DNA of 64,000 bases from Sulfurimonas hydrogeniphila (GCF_009068765.1 NZ_CP035534.1:1922001-1986000), one strand, 5' to 3'. Counted from the stretch's first letter, positions 35,179-44,745 are shown. Made by a program: numbers and translations. Notes: generated from the sequence alone by a model not told the origin.

Positions 35179-36459
35179 CTACTTCGTTACTATCGCAAAG
35201 CTCTGCTCTAGGATCTCTGTATGCTTTTTGATAAAATCATTCAAATCTTTGAGCTTTAATTTTTTAATTTTTTTGAGTTCTGTTTCTGAATGATTCAGAG
35301 AAAAACCTTTGTAGTAGTCCATAAAGGTGCGTTGCAGTCTTTGGCTCATGGTTTCTACCCGTAACGGTTCACTGCCGAGAAGAAATTTCTTTGTCTGTTC
35401 AAGCTCTTCTTTGCTTACACCTTTGTGAACAAATTCCGAAATCACATTTATGACTGTTTTTTTCGCCTCATCCATTGAGTCAAGTTTTGTCTGCAGATAT
35501 CCGTCCATATACGAAACAGATTTGTTTACATGTACCCGAGCATAGGCGGAGTAGGCAAGTCCGCGTTTGACACGAATCTCTTCCATCAGACGACTGCCAA
35601 AACCGCCTGTTCCGAGTATAAAGGTTGCCACTCTGGCTTTGTAATACTCTTCATCATTTACAGCCATATTATACGGTGAGCCGAAATAGATGTATGCCTG
35701 TTCTGTTTCTCTTTTTAAAATACTCTCTTTTGGCTTGTCACTCGCTTGAAAATGCGGCAGAGGTTCGCTTTTGCCTTTTGGCAGTGTATTTAAAATTTTG
35801 GCCATATTCTCTTTGACTTCTTTTATATCAAGATCACCTCCGATGACAATGATAGCTCTAGCCACAACCAAATGCTGCTTCACAAACTCTTTTACATCCT
35901 CTAGTTCTATGCTTTTTACGCTCTCTACAGTGCCCGATGCAGGCTGTGCCAGCGGTGTGCCTGGGAAAAGAAGCTTTTTGAGTTCGTTTGATGCAACATA
36001 ATCGTAGTCATTCTCTTTGCGGCTAAGTGAACCAAGCGTCATTGTCTTGACTTTGGAAAGCGCTGCTTCACTGTAGTTTGGATCTTTCAGCAAAGTATTT
36101 AAAAACTTTGTGGCATTTTCAAACTCATCTTTAAGCGAACTCATTTCAATTACAAAGGTCTCACTGCCTGTATTTGCAGATATGTGAATCGCCCGAGACT
36201 CAAGCTCCTCAGAAAAGCCGTTGGAACCCAGTTTTTTTGTTCCCTCATTGAGAAGTTTTGAAGAAAATTTTGCCAATCCAGGTATTTTTGTATCTGTTAT
36301 CGTTCCGCTGTTTGTAAACACAATCTGTGTGTTGACAAGGGGAAGTCTTTTATCCTGCTCAAAAATAAGCGGGACTTTGATTCCCTTTACTTCTATATAG
36401 TCTATTTGTGCTGCCATGATTATCTGTCCTATTGCTAATATTATAAAAAAAAGTTTCAT
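35179..36459 (-). CDS. M16-family peptidase-like protein lacking the zinc motif
   Basis: The 426-residue exported protein (signal LFFIILAIGQIIMAAQ) has the two-lobe M16 fold: VFTNSGTITDTKIPGLAKF, NEGTKKLG, and in the second half GTGGFGSRLMEEIRVKRGLAYSAYA. The usual HxxEH is absent from the first lobe, where LAKFSSKLLNEG stands, so on its own it should not bind catalytic zinc, as in the non-catalytic subunits that pair with an active partner. It shares a TAATG overlap with mqnC. No active partner gene is seen here. Confidence 0.82.
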   Translation of the reverse strand: MKLFFIILAIGQIIMAAQIDYIEVKGIKVPLIFEQDKRLPLVNTQIVFTNSGTITDTKIPGLAKFSSKLLNEGTKKLGSNGFSEELESRAIHISANTGSETFVIEMSSLKDEFENATKFLNTLLKDPNYSEAALSKVKTMTLGSLSRKENDYDYVASNELKKLLFPGTPLAQPASGTVESVKSIELEDVKEFVKQHLVVARAIIVIGGDLDIKEVKENMAKILNTLPKGKSEPLPHFQASDKPKESILKRETEQAYIYFGSPYNMAVNDEEYYKARVATFILGTGGFGSRLMEEIRVKRGLAYSAYARVHVNKSVSYMDGYLQTKLDSMDEAKKTVINVISEFVHKGVSKEELEQTKKFLLGSEPLRVETMSQRLQRTFMDYYKGFSLNHSETELKKIKKLKLKDLNDFIKKHTEILEQSFAIVTK

Positions 36460-37508
36460 TATTGAAATATCTCTAAAGTCTCATATGCCGTATTTCTTAC
36501 AGCCGGGATTTCACCCAGGTCTTTAATGAGATGTACCATCTCCTCTTTTGCCATGTGGTAGGCCGCACCGGCTGAACTGACGACATTTTCTTCCATCATC
36601 GTGCTTCCCAAATCATTTGCCCCGAATTTGAGTGCCATCTGACCGATATAGGGACCCTGCGTAACCCAGGAACTTTGAATATTTGGCACATTGTCAAGAT
36701 ACAGACGGGCAACAGCCAACAAACGCAAGTATCTGTTAGAAGAGGGTTTTTCCATGTCAGGAATCAGACGCAGCAGTTCCGTGTTTTTGCCCTGAAAACT
36801 CCACATAATGAAAGCACGGAATCCTCCCGTTTCATCCTGCAGATTTCGCACCATATCCAAATGTGCTATGATGTCTTCATCACTTTCAACTGTTCCGTAC
36901 ATCATTGTCGCTGTACTCATTATACCGAGTTTATGCGCCTGTCTGTGAACATCCACCCAGACTTCAGCGTCTATCTTTTTGGGTGCAATAATGTCACGCA
37001 CTTTGTCTGAAAGTATCTCAGCCCCCGCACCCGGAATGGAAGCCAGTCCTTTTGCTTTTAAACGTGCCAAAACTTCCTGAATACTGATACGCGAAACTTT
37101 GGCGATGAAGTCCAACTCGATGGAACTGAATCCGTGAATCGTAATCGTCGGGTATTTTTGATGAATGTGTTCCACCAAATCTTCATACCACTCTATTTTG
37201 AGTTTTGGATGCACACCGCCTTGAAAAAGTATCTGTGTCCCGCCGATTTCCAAGAGTTCGTCTATTTTTGCATCTATCTCGTCAAAGCTCAGCACATAGG
37301 CATCCGCATCTTTTTCATGTCTGTAAAAGGCACAGAACTTGCAGTCTACCCAACAGATGTTTGTATAGTTAATGTTTCTGTCAATGACAAAGGTCGTGAT
37401 TCCTTTTGGATGCAACTCTTTTTTTCTGTTCGTCGCCATCTTTCCTAACTCTTTTAAATCCGCATTGCGGATTAAATCCAGTGCTTCTTCTTTTGTCAGT
37501 CTACTCAT
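36459..37508 (-). CDS. mqnC: Cyclic dehypoxanthine futalosine synthase
   Basis: The 349-residue radical SAM enzyme cyclises dehypoxanthinyl futalosine on the way to menaquinone. The 4Fe-4S motif is CWVDCKFCAFYR (CxxxCxxC) near residue 52, preceded by RNINYTNIC. ILFQGGVHPKL and ASIPGAGAEILSDKVRD are the SAM/glycine and substrate stretches of the MqnC/MqnE group. INYTN and the AFYR end favour MqnC over MqnE. Overlaps couple it to the genes on both sides. Confidence 0.92.
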   Translation of the reverse strand: MSRLTKEEALDLIRNADLKELGKMATNRKKELHPKGITTFVIDRNINYTNICWVDCKFCAFYRHEKDADAYVLSFDEIDAKIDELLEIGGTQILFQGGVHPKLKIEWYEDLVEHIHQKYPTITIHGFSSIELDFIAKVSRISIQEVLARLKAKGLASIPGAGAEILSDKVRDIIAPKKIDAEVWVDVHRQAHKLGIMSTATMMYGTVESDEDIIAHLDMVRNLQDETGGFRAFIMWSFQGKNTELLRLIPDMEKPSSNRYLRLLAVARLYLDNVPNIQSSWVTQGPYIGQMALKFGANDLGSTMMEENVVSSAGAAYHMAKEEMVHLIKDLGEIPAVRNTAYETLEIFQ

Positions 37509-37939
37509 TGTATCGCTTTGTTTGTAATTTTATCAAGTGCATTATCTATTTTTTGCACCAGTTTATCTGAGAGCAACGGGTGTTCTTCTTTGAGCCAACT
37601 TCCGTTTCTGTAGGCAACTTTCACCTTTTTGTCTCTGTCTTGGTAGACAAGAATTTTCATAGGCAAATCAACACCTGTTACAATATCCTGCTGCATCAGT
37701 TGTGTGCCTGTTTCAGGATTGCCAAAAATTATCAGTTTACTGCTTCGCATTTGCATCCCGATGTGTTTTGCATTTGCCTGATGGTCAACTACAGTAAAAA
37801 CACGCAAACCCTTTTTTGTCACAATGTCTTTTATCTTCTGTATTGTTGTATCAACACTCTTTGTACTCTCTTTTATAATGATATCATTTGCAAAAAGAGT
37901 AACATTTAAAAGTGTTACCAACAGTAAAAAATATTTCAT
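37505..37939 (-). CDS. Exported DUF302 protein
   Basis: The 144-residue protein starts at ATG 37939, sharing TAATG with the cytochrome stop and preceded by AGAGGATGG. It has a signal peptide (FLLLVTLLNVTLFAN) and the DUF302 core: KDIVTKKGLRVFTVVDH, LIIFGNPETGTQLM and DLPMKILVYQD. DUF302 domains form a small beta-rich fold of unknown role. The tight link to a 12-heme cytochrome gene suggests a shared periplasmic redox function. It also overlaps mqnC by 4 nt. Confidence 0.85.
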   Translation of the reverse strand: MKYFLLLVTLLNVTLFANDIIIKESTKSVDTTIQKIKDIVTKKGLRVFTVVDHQANAKHIGMQMRSSKLIIFGNPETGTQLMQQDIVTGVDLPMKILVYQDRDKKVKVAYRNGSWLKEEHPLLSDKLVQKIDNALDKITNKAIQ

Positions 37940-40368
37940 TATTTCCATCCTCTGTTTCGTGAACTGATAGACTTCTTTTTAATAAAAAGCCTATAAAAAA
38001 TATACATTGCAAGCATACCAATAAATACACCCAGAATTACCTGAAGCCATGCAGCTAAATTTAAAACTTTATGTAAAATATCGGCATGTTCTTTGTTGTC
38101 TATATTTATATTTGCCATCTCTGCAATATGTGCCATTGCGGAAACTGCCAGATTTCCTTCCGGTATACTTTGGTGACAGGCCACACAGGCTCCGGCTCTG
38201 TCTGTTTTATCAATCTGTGACTGACTCAGAGGCTGTGAAAGTTTCCAGTGATGCCCGACAGTCTGCAGTTGCGTTCCGTTTTCATCTAAAAATTTTGAGT
38301 AGTCAAAATGAAGATTCGGTATGGCAGGAATTTGTTCATCTACAATCGTCGGCATTATTTTTCCATCAGCACTCATGATATCGACTATAGTATCCACAGA
38401 AGGATCAAATGTTGTTTGCGAACCTGTTATACCGTACCCGAGTGCTTTTTTCATTGCATGACAGCTTTCACAGCTTCTTGGTTCTTTTTGAATGGTATGA
38501 GGCTGAATCGGTGCCATATCAATGGCATTTTGACCTTCAGCTCCTGCACCTTCGACATTTGGTATTTTAAAAATGTGATTTTGCAAAAGCGCCTTACCGT
38601 CTTTCCCGATAACGGTAATCGTTGTCTGGCATCCCGGAACAGTCGGGCTTATACGTCCTTCTCCGTTTTGGGACAGAGCCGGATCTTCCCAGCGTAAAAA
38701 ACTTCTTGTTTCGGTAACCTGTCCGTCAACCAGATATTTTTTCAATGATTTTCGCATAATACCTGTTTGTCCGTGTATATCATGATCATGAGAAGACTGC
38801 AGATAATCAGGGTTTTGTTTTCCGCCGCTGTAGTCAATTTTCACATGACAACCGTAACACTGTGGTGCCCATGTTGCATGACAGGTGTAACACTCAAGTC
38901 TGTCATTGTGTGCTGTAATCTTGTCCATTGCCAGCAGTCCGGCTTTTGAGAGTTTTTCCTCTTTTTTAAGCAGTTTGAGCGGTTTGAGCACTACATCTTT
39001 TCCGCTTGCCAAATGCATTATAACTTCATTGCCTTTTTTGGTTGCATGTATCAAAGGATTTCCCCGTGCCGAAAGCAGATAACCCTCATCCGCTTTATTG
39101 ACACTTCCCTGTTTTAGATACTCTGCCATCGTCTTTGTAACGCCTCTGGCTTCTCCTGTCTGCGGAGATGTCTTAAACTCATCACTGTAACCCAATGGCA
39201 GTTCCCAGGGATATTTTTTTGTTGTTCCGTGGCAGTCCTGACACTCTATCTCTACAGCACCGGCATTGGCTCCGCTTAAAAAACCGTCTCCGTGCATATC
39301 ATTGGATGTGTGGCAATCCTGACACAGCATTCCCTTTTTGAAGTGCACATCTCCCTGCATATGAATGTATCGTTTGGTATGAAGTTTGGGCTGGGGGTTT
39401 CCGTCTTTGTCAAAAGTTGCCTTGTAAGCAGTTTCCATCAGTCCCTGATATGAAACCCCGATACGCTTTCCGCGATTATGGCATGTTGAACATGTCTCTG
39501 TCGGAATGCCCGAATAACTCTGTTTATGCACCGTAACTTTTGTTTCGCGTGATGACTGTATCTGATGCACAAGCAAATGACCCCGTTCTTTATGCGATAT
39601 ACTTTTGTCGCCACCCTCATAATAGCCTTCGTTTGAATAGGGGATATGACAGGCTGCACAGCCTATACCTCGGTAATCACCTCTTTTTTGACGCCCTTTG
39701 CTTCCTGTATGGCAACGCAGACACTCTTGACGCAAATAGGTATACACAGCCAAAGAAGGGTCTTTTTCAATCTCTTGTGCTGTTGGAGCGGGAGGCAGTT
39801 GGGTCATCTTTTCAGGAAATGCCTGCGGTTCCATTTTTGAGAGTTTTTGCATATACTCCTGATACTTTTTTGTACCAAGTCTGGCATGAATATCTGTCGG
39901 ATTTTTTGTTTGATATGTGCCTACTGTATGGTTATATCCCTCTTTGCCGCCAAAACTCCAAAGTGCTCCCTGGATTTTTCCCTGTTCTGTCATCATCAGA
40001 GAATTCATTTGTGCTGCGACTTCTTCTTTGTGACACATTCCACAGGTATTTTTGTTGACCCAGGTACTTCCCGGTGCCGGATAAAACTCTTTGGGGCCTT
40101 CATGCGACAAAAAGTATTTCAGACTTCCTTTATGGGCTTTGCTTTTATGTTTTGTTGCCGGATTGCCTCCGTGACAGACAATACAGCTGTTTTTCGGATA
40201 CCCTGCTTTGGCTGCTTTTTTTGCAATCGCTTTTGCCATGCCGGATTCAGTCGCCCGTATATGCTCAATCCCTCCGTGACATTTCAAACAGTTGTTTGTT
40301 TGTTTGTAATTGACTGCTGCAGATAAAAATGTTGCAAATAAAACACCGAACCAGAGTATCTTTCTCAT
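37939..40368 (-). CDS. Membrane-anchored 12-heme c-type cytochrome
   Basis: The 809-residue protein has a signal peptide and twelve CxxCH sites (CLKCH, CIVCH, CGMCH, CLRCH, CAACH, CSTCH, CQDCH twice, CYTCH, CYGCH, CESCH, CVACH). A C-terminal TM helix (about 771-795, AAWLQVILGVFIGMLAMYI) and a basic cytoplasmic tail anchor it in the inner membrane, facing the periplasm. No CX15CH or other sirohaem-like variant motif is present, so it is not MccA. It would shuttle electrons between the quinone pool and an unknown periplasmic reductase or oxidant. I do not recognise an exact family. Confidence 0.88.
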   Translation of the reverse strand: MRKILWFGVLFATFLSAAVNYKQTNNCLKCHGGIEHIRATESGMAKAIAKKAAKAGYPKNSCIVCHGGNPATKHKSKAHKGSLKYFLSHEGPKEFYPAPGSTWVNKNTCGMCHKEEVAAQMNSLMMTEQGKIQGALWSFGGKEGYNHTVGTYQTKNPTDIHARLGTKKYQEYMQKLSKMEPQAFPEKMTQLPPAPTAQEIEKDPSLAVYTYLRQECLRCHTGSKGRQKRGDYRGIGCAACHIPYSNEGYYEGGDKSISHKERGHLLVHQIQSSRETKVTVHKQSYSGIPTETCSTCHNRGKRIGVSYQGLMETAYKATFDKDGNPQPKLHTKRYIHMQGDVHFKKGMLCQDCHTSNDMHGDGFLSGANAGAVEIECQDCHGTTKKYPWELPLGYSDEFKTSPQTGEARGVTKTMAEYLKQGSVNKADEGYLLSARGNPLIHATKKGNEVIMHLASGKDVVLKPLKLLKKEEKLSKAGLLAMDKITAHNDRLECYTCHATWAPQCYGCHVKIDYSGGKQNPDYLQSSHDHDIHGQTGIMRKSLKKYLVDGQVTETRSFLRWEDPALSQNGEGRISPTVPGCQTTITVIGKDGKALLQNHIFKIPNVEGAGAEGQNAIDMAPIQPHTIQKEPRSCESCHAMKKALGYGITGSQTTFDPSVDTIVDIMSADGKIMPTIVDEQIPAIPNLHFDYSKFLDENGTQLQTVGHHWKLSQPLSQSQIDKTDRAGACVACHQSIPEGNLAVSAMAHIAEMANINIDNKEHADILHKVLNLAAWLQVILGVFIGMLAMYIFYRLFIKKKSISSRNRGWK

Positions 40369-40374
40369 CTCTGT

Positions 40375-40779
40375 TTATGCCTTTTTGTCTTTGGCTATTG
40401 CATCTAAAACACCATTGATAAACTTTGGAGACTGTTCTGTTCCAAACGATTTTGTAATTTCAACTGCTTCATTGATAACTACGGCAGAATCAAGCCCGCT
40501 AAAAAGAATTTCATACGTAGCCAGTCGCAATGTTGCACGTTCAATGGCACCCAGACGTTCAAAATCCCACTCTTTGAGATGTTCTACAATAGCTTTGTCA
40601 ATTGCCTCAATATGCTCCATTACACCTTCATAGAGTCCAAGAGCAAAATCTTTTTGCTTGTTTCTGATTTTTTTCTCTTCAAGAATTTCATTAGAGTGTT
40701 CGGAAGTATTGCCATTTCCAAGATCGTATGCGTACAAAAGGCTGACTACAGCCATACGTGCCTGTTGACGAGTAGCCAT
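40375..40779 (-). CDS. nusB: Transcription antitermination protein NusB
   Basis: The 134-residue all-helical protein starts ATRQQARMAVVSLLYAYD and contains IDKAIVEHLKEWDFERLGAIERATLRLATYEI, here trimmed in reading: the LxRLGxIERAxLRLAxYE stretch is diagnostic. NusB with S10 acts on rRNA antitermination. It shares a TAATG overlap with ribH, a very common pair. Confidence 0.96.
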   Translation of the reverse strand: MATRQQARMAVVSLLYAYDLGNGNTSEHSNEILEEKKIRNKQKDFALGLYEGVMEHIEAIDKAIVEHLKEWDFERLGAIERATLRLATYEILFSGLDSAVVINEAVEITKSFGTEQSPKFINGVLDAIAKDKKA

Positions 40780-41243
40780 TACAGCACCTCATACAAATCT
40801 AGCATTTCAATCACAACCGTCATTGCTTCAAAACCTTTGTTTCCGGCTTTTGTTCCGGCTCGCTCTATCGCCTGTTCAATCGTGTCAGTTGTCAAAAGAC
40901 CGAATGAAACCGGTTTTTGGTATTTTAGACTCATGCTTGCAATTCCTTTTGTCGCTTCAGCCGCAACATAGTCAAAATGCGGTGTTGAACCGCGTATTAC
41001 GGCTCCCAATGCACAAATTGCATCATATTTTCCACTTGCAAGGAGTTGATCGACGATCATCGGCAACTCAAACGCACCCGGAATCAATACATGTGTCAAA
41101 TCTTCTTCATTCCCGCCGTGACGGTCAAAAGCATCTTTTGCTCCCTCTACGAGTCTGTCCACTATAAAGTGGTTCCATCGTGTACTTACTATGGCAATTT
41201 TTTTGCCGTTTACTACTTTTAATTTACCTTCAATTAACTGCAT
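40779..41243 (-). CDS. ribH: 6,7-dimethyl-8-ribityllumazine synthase
   Basis: The 154-residue enzyme joins the dihydroxybutanone phosphate and the ribityl pyrimidine in riboflavin synthesis. [16 protein letters not shown], the [17 protein letters not shown] block, [18 protein letters not shown] and [11 protein letters not shown] are the substrate-binding segments. ribA is in the same window at 54555 but is not linked. Confidence 0.97.
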   Translation of the reverse strand: MQLIEGKLKVVNGKKIAIVSTRWNHFIVDRLVEGAKDAFDRHGGNEEDLTHVLIPGAFELPMIVDQLLASGKYDAICALGAVIRGSTPHFDYVAAEATKGIASMSLKYQKPVSFGLLTTDTIEQAIERAGTKAGNKGFEAMTVVIEMLDLYEVL

Positions 41244-41263
41244 ACTTCTTCCTTGTGAGTTAT

Positions 41264-42058
41264 TTATATTACTGCTTGTATTTTTTTGATTTTCTCTATC
41301 AGTTTTTCCAATTCGTCTAATTTTAGCATATTTGGACCGTCACTCAAAGCACAACTTGGATCAAAATGTGTTTCAAAGAAAAATCCGTCCACGCCGATGG
41401 CTGCTGCTGCTTTTGCAAGATGCGGCACCATAGAGCTGTCACCGCCTGTTTTTCCGCCTAAAGCACCCGGCATCTGTACAGAGTGTGTGGCATCGAAAAT
41501 CACCGGTGCGAATTCTTTCATAATCACCAAAGAACGCATATCCACAACAATGTTGCCATATCCGAAAGAACTGCCTCTCTCTGTCAGATAGACCCCGTGC
41601 TTTTGGGAATTTTCATAACTCACTTCATCACATCCGCGGGTTTTAAGCACTTTCATAACAGAGTATTTCATATCAGGCGGGTTGATAAACTGTCCCTTTT
41701 TGATATTTACCTCTTTGTCTGTTTTTGCACAAGCGACGAGCAAATCTGTCTGCCGACATAAAAATGCAGGAATCTGCAACATATCTACCACATTTGCAAC
41801 AGGCTCAACCTGAATCGTTTCATGCACATCCGTCACTATTTTATAGCCAAAATCATCTTTGACTTTTTGGAGTATGCGAAGACCTTCACCCATACCCAAA
41901 CCACGAAAACTCTCCAAAGATGTTCGGTTGGCTTTGTCAAAACTCGCTTTAAAATAAAAATCTATTGTCTCGTCATTATGATATTTTTCCAATGCTTTTG
42001 CTATTGTAAAAATATTTTCTTCACTCTCAATAACACAGGGGCCCGCTAAAAGTTTCAT
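41264..42058 (-). CDS. kdsA: 2-dehydro-3-deoxyphosphooctonate aldolase (KDO-8-P synthase)
   Basis: The 264-residue protein starts at ATG 42058, with AAAGG upstream; an earlier TTG at 42076 has no site. [62 protein letters not shown] and [11 protein letters not shown] are the metal and substrate residues. It makes KDO-8-P for the lipopolysaccharide inner core. It precedes ribH and nusB on the same strand. Confidence 0.96.
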   Translation of the reverse strand: MKLLAGPCVIESEENIFTIAKALEKYHNDETIDFYFKASFDKANRTSLESFRGLGMGEGLRILQKVKDDFGYKIVTDVHETIQVEPVANVVDMLQIPAFLCRQTDLLVACAKTDKEVNIKKGQFINPPDMKYSVMKVLKTRGCDEVSYENSQKHGVYLTERGSSFGYGNIVVDMRSLVIMKEFAPVIFDATHSVQMPGALGGKTGGDSSMVPHLAKAAAAIGVDGFFFETHFDPSCALSDGPNMLKLDELEKLIEKIKKIQAVI

Positions 42059-42111
42059 AATATATCTGCCTTTCAAAAATATAGCTTATTATAGCTAAAC
42101 GATTTTAATCC

Positions 42112-43017
42112 CTACTTATCGCGTGCAACCATAATACCCGCAACCACTATCAGTACAATTCCAAAACTCGTTACCAGTGACGGAAAAGCATCTCCCAAAA
42201 ACAGACCGACCAGTATCGAAAAAAGTATATTTGTATAACTTACAGCACCGACAATTCCCGCTTTTGTCTCTCCGTAGGCTTTTGTCATCAGCAATTGTGC
42301 AATTGTAGCAAAAATTCCCATCGCAAAGAGATAGAACCAGACAATACCATGCGGCATTACAAATTTTGCAAGCATAAAATCAAGTTCAGGAAAGTTCAGA
42401 TAAGGAGAAACAACAAACAAAATGACCGGACCGAGTGTTCCTGTAATCATAAAAGAAAGCACAATGGCACGGGTGTCATAGTAGGCTTTTAATTCCCGTA
42501 CAGAGGTATAGGCAAGTGCTGCACCCACCCCGCTGAAAATTCCGAGCAGATCATATTTTGAAAATCCGATTCCGCTCGGCTGTGTAATAAAAAGTATACC
42601 GATAAAGCCTGTAAAAACGGCAATCCATCCCCTGTAAGAGAGTTTTTCATTTAAAAAAAGCCAGGCAAATATTGCCGTAAAAATCGGAGATGTTTTTGAG
42701 TAGGTCATTGCATCGCCCAGAGGAATATGTGCGATATTGTAAAAAAATGCCAGCAGAGCGACAAAGCCCATGAAACCCCGAAAAAAGAGCAACAGAGGCT
42801 TTCCTCCCTTGTGCTGCATAGGCTTTTTCAATACTGCGATACCGACTAACAGTACCCCTGCAATATTTCTAAAAAAAACAACTTCAAGTGAACTCATGTT
42901 TTGACTGGCAAGTTTGGCAAAAGCACCCATAACAGCAAATGCCAGGCTGGCAATAAGCATATACTGTACGCCTTTGTTTAAATTTTTGATTCTATTCATA
43001 AATGCAATTATATCCAT
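42112..43017 (-). CDS. EamA/DMT-family transporter
   Basis: The 301-residue membrane protein has ten helices in two repeats, as in the drug/metabolite transporter superfamily: SLAFAVMGAFAKLASQ plus VVFFRNIAGVLLVG in the first, TKAYGETKAGIVGAVSYTNILFSIL in the second. Substrate is not predictable. The start is uncertain: ATG 43017 has a weak site and ATG 42999 has none clear. It lies upstream of kdsA by 53 nt. Confidence 0.85.
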   Translation of the reverse strand: MDIIAFMNRIKNLNKGVQYMLIASLAFAVMGAFAKLASQNMSSLEVVFFRNIAGVLLVGIAVLKKPMQHKGGKPLLLFFRGFMGFVALLAFFYNIAHIPLGDAMTYSKTSPIFTAIFAWLFLNEKLSYRGWIAVFTGFIGILFITQPSGIGFSKYDLLGIFSGVGAALAYTSVRELKAYYDTRAIVLSFMITGTLGPVILFVVSPYLNFPELDFMLAKFVMPHGIVWFYLFAMGIFATIAQLLMTKAYGETKAGIVGAVSYTNILFSILVGLFLGDAFPSLVTSFGIVLIVVAGIMVARDK

Positions 43018-43031
43018 TTACTTCAGCATTG

Positions 43032-43037
43032 TATAAT
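43032..43037 (+). promoter_or_regulatory. -10 box of the TerB-DnaJ operon
   Basis: TATAAT lies 24 bases before the ATG at 43061. A ribosome binding site AGGAAAAACT follows. Confidence 0.55.
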
Positions 43038-43060
43038 CTCATAAAAATATAGGAAAAACT

Positions 43061-43816
43061 ATGGGTAATTTATTTTTATTTCTGCTTTTAGGGGCAGTCT
43101 TTTATTATATATTTAAAAGTTACGGCAGATACACAGCCGAGTATTCGCAAGAAGCATTTAAAAATTTTTCTGTTTCGTATGAATCACTCAAAAACAGTGA
43201 GCTGGGACTTTTTGTCGCCCTTGTTGCCAAAGTTGCCAAGGCAGACGGTCATGTCGATGCCCTTGAAGCACAGCTTGTAGGTATCATGTTTGATGACATT
43301 TCCAAGGTCTTTCCGGAACCTGCAAAAACAAAAGATATTTTAAAACAAATCTTCAACGAAGAAAAAGAACGCCGTGACAATACAGAGCAGATTGCCCATG
43401 CTTTAGCAGAAGCACTCAGACGTAATAAAGCCCAACAAGAGCAGTTTATGGGATTTCTCATTCAACTCGCTTTTGCAGACGGTGAAGTAACCCAAAGTGA
43501 AGAAGAAGTACTCACCACAATTGCCGAGGCTTTTGCTTTTGATCCGCAAAAATATCACGCTCTGTTTGACCAGTTTGAAGCGATGATGAAAAACATCCAT
43601 CCGCAGGCTACGCTGGATGATGCCTACAAAATTTTGGGTGTCAGCAAAAATGATGATATGAGCAGCATCAAAAAAGCCTACAGAAAGCTTGTGCGTCAGT
43701 ATCATCCTGATATCATCAAGTCTCAGGGAAAAAGCGAAGAGTATATCAAAGAAGCAACCGCCAAAACGCAGGAGATAAATCAGGCCTATGAGATGATAAA
43801 AAAAGCCAGAGGATAG
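43061..43816 (+). CDS. DjlA-like TerB-DnaJ co-chaperone
   Basis: The 251-residue protein has an N-terminal membrane segment (LFLFLLLGAVFYYIF), a TerB-type domain (about 45-165 with AKADGHVDALEAQ and AFADGEVTQSEEE, each an acidic metal-site motif) and a C-terminal J domain (about 185-251, DAYKILGVSKND and VRQYHPDII with the HPD). The arrangement matches DjlA, which recruits DnaK at the membrane. The next gene starts 3 nt after its stop. Confidence 0.92.
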   Translation: MGNLFLFLLLGAVFYYIFKSYGRYTAEYSQEAFKNFSVSYESLKNSELGLFVALVAKVAKADGHVDALEAQLVGIMFDDISKVFPEPAKTKDILKQIFNEEKERRDNTEQIAHALAEALRRNKAQQEQFMGFLIQLAFADGEVTQSEEEVLTTIAEAFAFDPQKYHALFDQFEAMMKNIHPQATLDDAYKILGVSKNDDMSSIKKAYRKLVRQYHPDIIKSQGKSEEYIKEATAKTQEINQAYEMIKKARG

Positions 43817-43819
43817 CGT

Positions 43820-44176
43820 GTGAAATCTCTTTTTATACTGCTTTGCTTCCTTGGCACTCTTTTGCAGGCATCACAAAACAGTGCCCTGCTCTTTCACGGC
43901 AACTGCACAACCTGTCATTTTGAAACGAAATCTGTCTCGGCCCCGGCAATGATGGAAGTGCGTACAAGATATTTGAATGCATTTCCCAATAAAAAAGATT
44001 TTGTCAGACAGATGGCAGAGTGGGTACAAAAACCGAGCGAAACAACTTCAATCATGCAAGATGCCATTGACAAATACGAACTCATGCCCAATCTTGCCTT
44101 TGAAAAAGATGTTTTACAAGATATAGCTGCATATATTTACGAAACAGATTTTACCAGGCAACACAGTCCGCACTGA
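43820..44176 (+). CDS. Small monoheme cytochrome c
   Basis: The 118-residue protein starts at GTG 43820 and has a signal (LFILLCFLGTLLQAS). A single CTTCH at residues 29-33 binds one heme, and a Met (LMPNLAF, about residue 88) is a likely distal ligand. It is a periplasmic electron carrier. The last codons, CAC-AGT-CCG-CAC-TGA, are supplied by copy 5 of the dispersed repeat, so the natural end is uncertain. Confidence 0.9.
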   Translation: MKSLFILLCFLGTLLQASQNSALLFHGNCTTCHFETKSVSAPAMMEVRTRYLNAFPNKKDFVRQMAEWVQKPSETTSIMQDAIDKYELMPNLAFEKDVLQDIAAYIYETDFTRQHSPH

Positions 44177-44190
44177 AGTACGGATTCCGG
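44162..44190 (+). repeat. Dispersed hairpin repeat, copy 5
   Basis: TCCGCACTGAAGTACGGATTCCG has arms TCCG/CGGA. It contains the TGA stop of the small cytochrome gene. Confidence 0.8.
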
Positions 44191-44243
44191 GAATATGTCA
44201 CAACCCATCCTTTAAGGAAGTGAGAGTGGCAAAAAAGTCACAC

Positions 44244-44275
44244 CAGTCGGTACTTTAGTGCCGACTCTCAGGATT
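44244..44275 (-). repeat. Dispersed hairpin repeat, copy 6 (inverted to copy 5)
   Basis: On the plus strand it reads TCGGTACTTTAGTGCCGA, arms TCGG/CCGA, followed by CTCTCAGG. With copy 5 it forms an inverted pair about 55 bases apart; a complement of the GCCACTCTCA tag lies between them at 44221-44230. Confidence 0.75.
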
Positions 44276-44292
44276 GAAAAGCATAAAACCGT

Positions 44293-44745
44293 TTAACCCG
44301 CTGGGCTGAAATCTTTCTCCCAAAAAAATTCTATCCATGCATCTGCTTCATTTATCCAAAAATCCGGTTCGTATATTGATGTTTTTTTATAAAAAAGTGT
44401 CGAAGATTTAAATGCCGCTTCAGGAAAGTTTTTTTGCAAATGCTGCATGACATACGCAAGTGTTTCACCGCTGTCGGCTATATCATCCACAACAAGCACT
44501 CTTTTCACATCTGACAAACTGCATATTCCAAAAAGAGACAGCGCTTCGCGTTTACATGTAGCATCATACAGCTCTGTTCTTATACTCTGCACATCTCGGA
44601 TATCAAGCCCTTCTGCCAGACAATGCGCCAGAACAAGCCCGCCTCTTGCAACAGCAACTATTGTTTCAGGTTCAAATGTTTTCACATTGTCTCTAAGTTT
44701 ACATGTATCATTTCTGAAATTTTCATAAGAATAGTACTGTTTCAA
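44293..44745 (-). CDS. Purine-type phosphoribosyltransferase
   Basis: The 150-residue protein starts at TTG 44745 with AGGAAAAT upstream. VAVARGGLVLAHCLAEGL (about 28-45) is the pyrophosphate loop, and VLVVDDIADSGETLAYV is the PRPP-binding signature (VVDDxxxSG). It resembles xanthine or hypoxanthine-guanine transferases of Campylobacterota, which salvage purine bases, but the base specificity is not evident. Confidence 0.86.
   Translation of the reverse strand: MKQYYSYENFRNDTCKLRDNVKTFEPETIVAVARGGLVLAHCLAEGLDIRDVQSIRTELYDATCKREALSLFGICSLSDVKRVLVVDDIADSGETLAYVMQHLQKNFPEAAFKSSTLFYKKTSIYEPDFWINEADAWIEFFWEKDFSPAG

Noticed and set aside
37939-40368. Possible MccA-type sulfite reductase or hydroxylamine-oxidoreductase-like enzyme
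   Set aside because: All twelve heme sites are plain CxxCH; the special CX15CH motif of MccA is absent, and the count does not fit octaheme enzymes.
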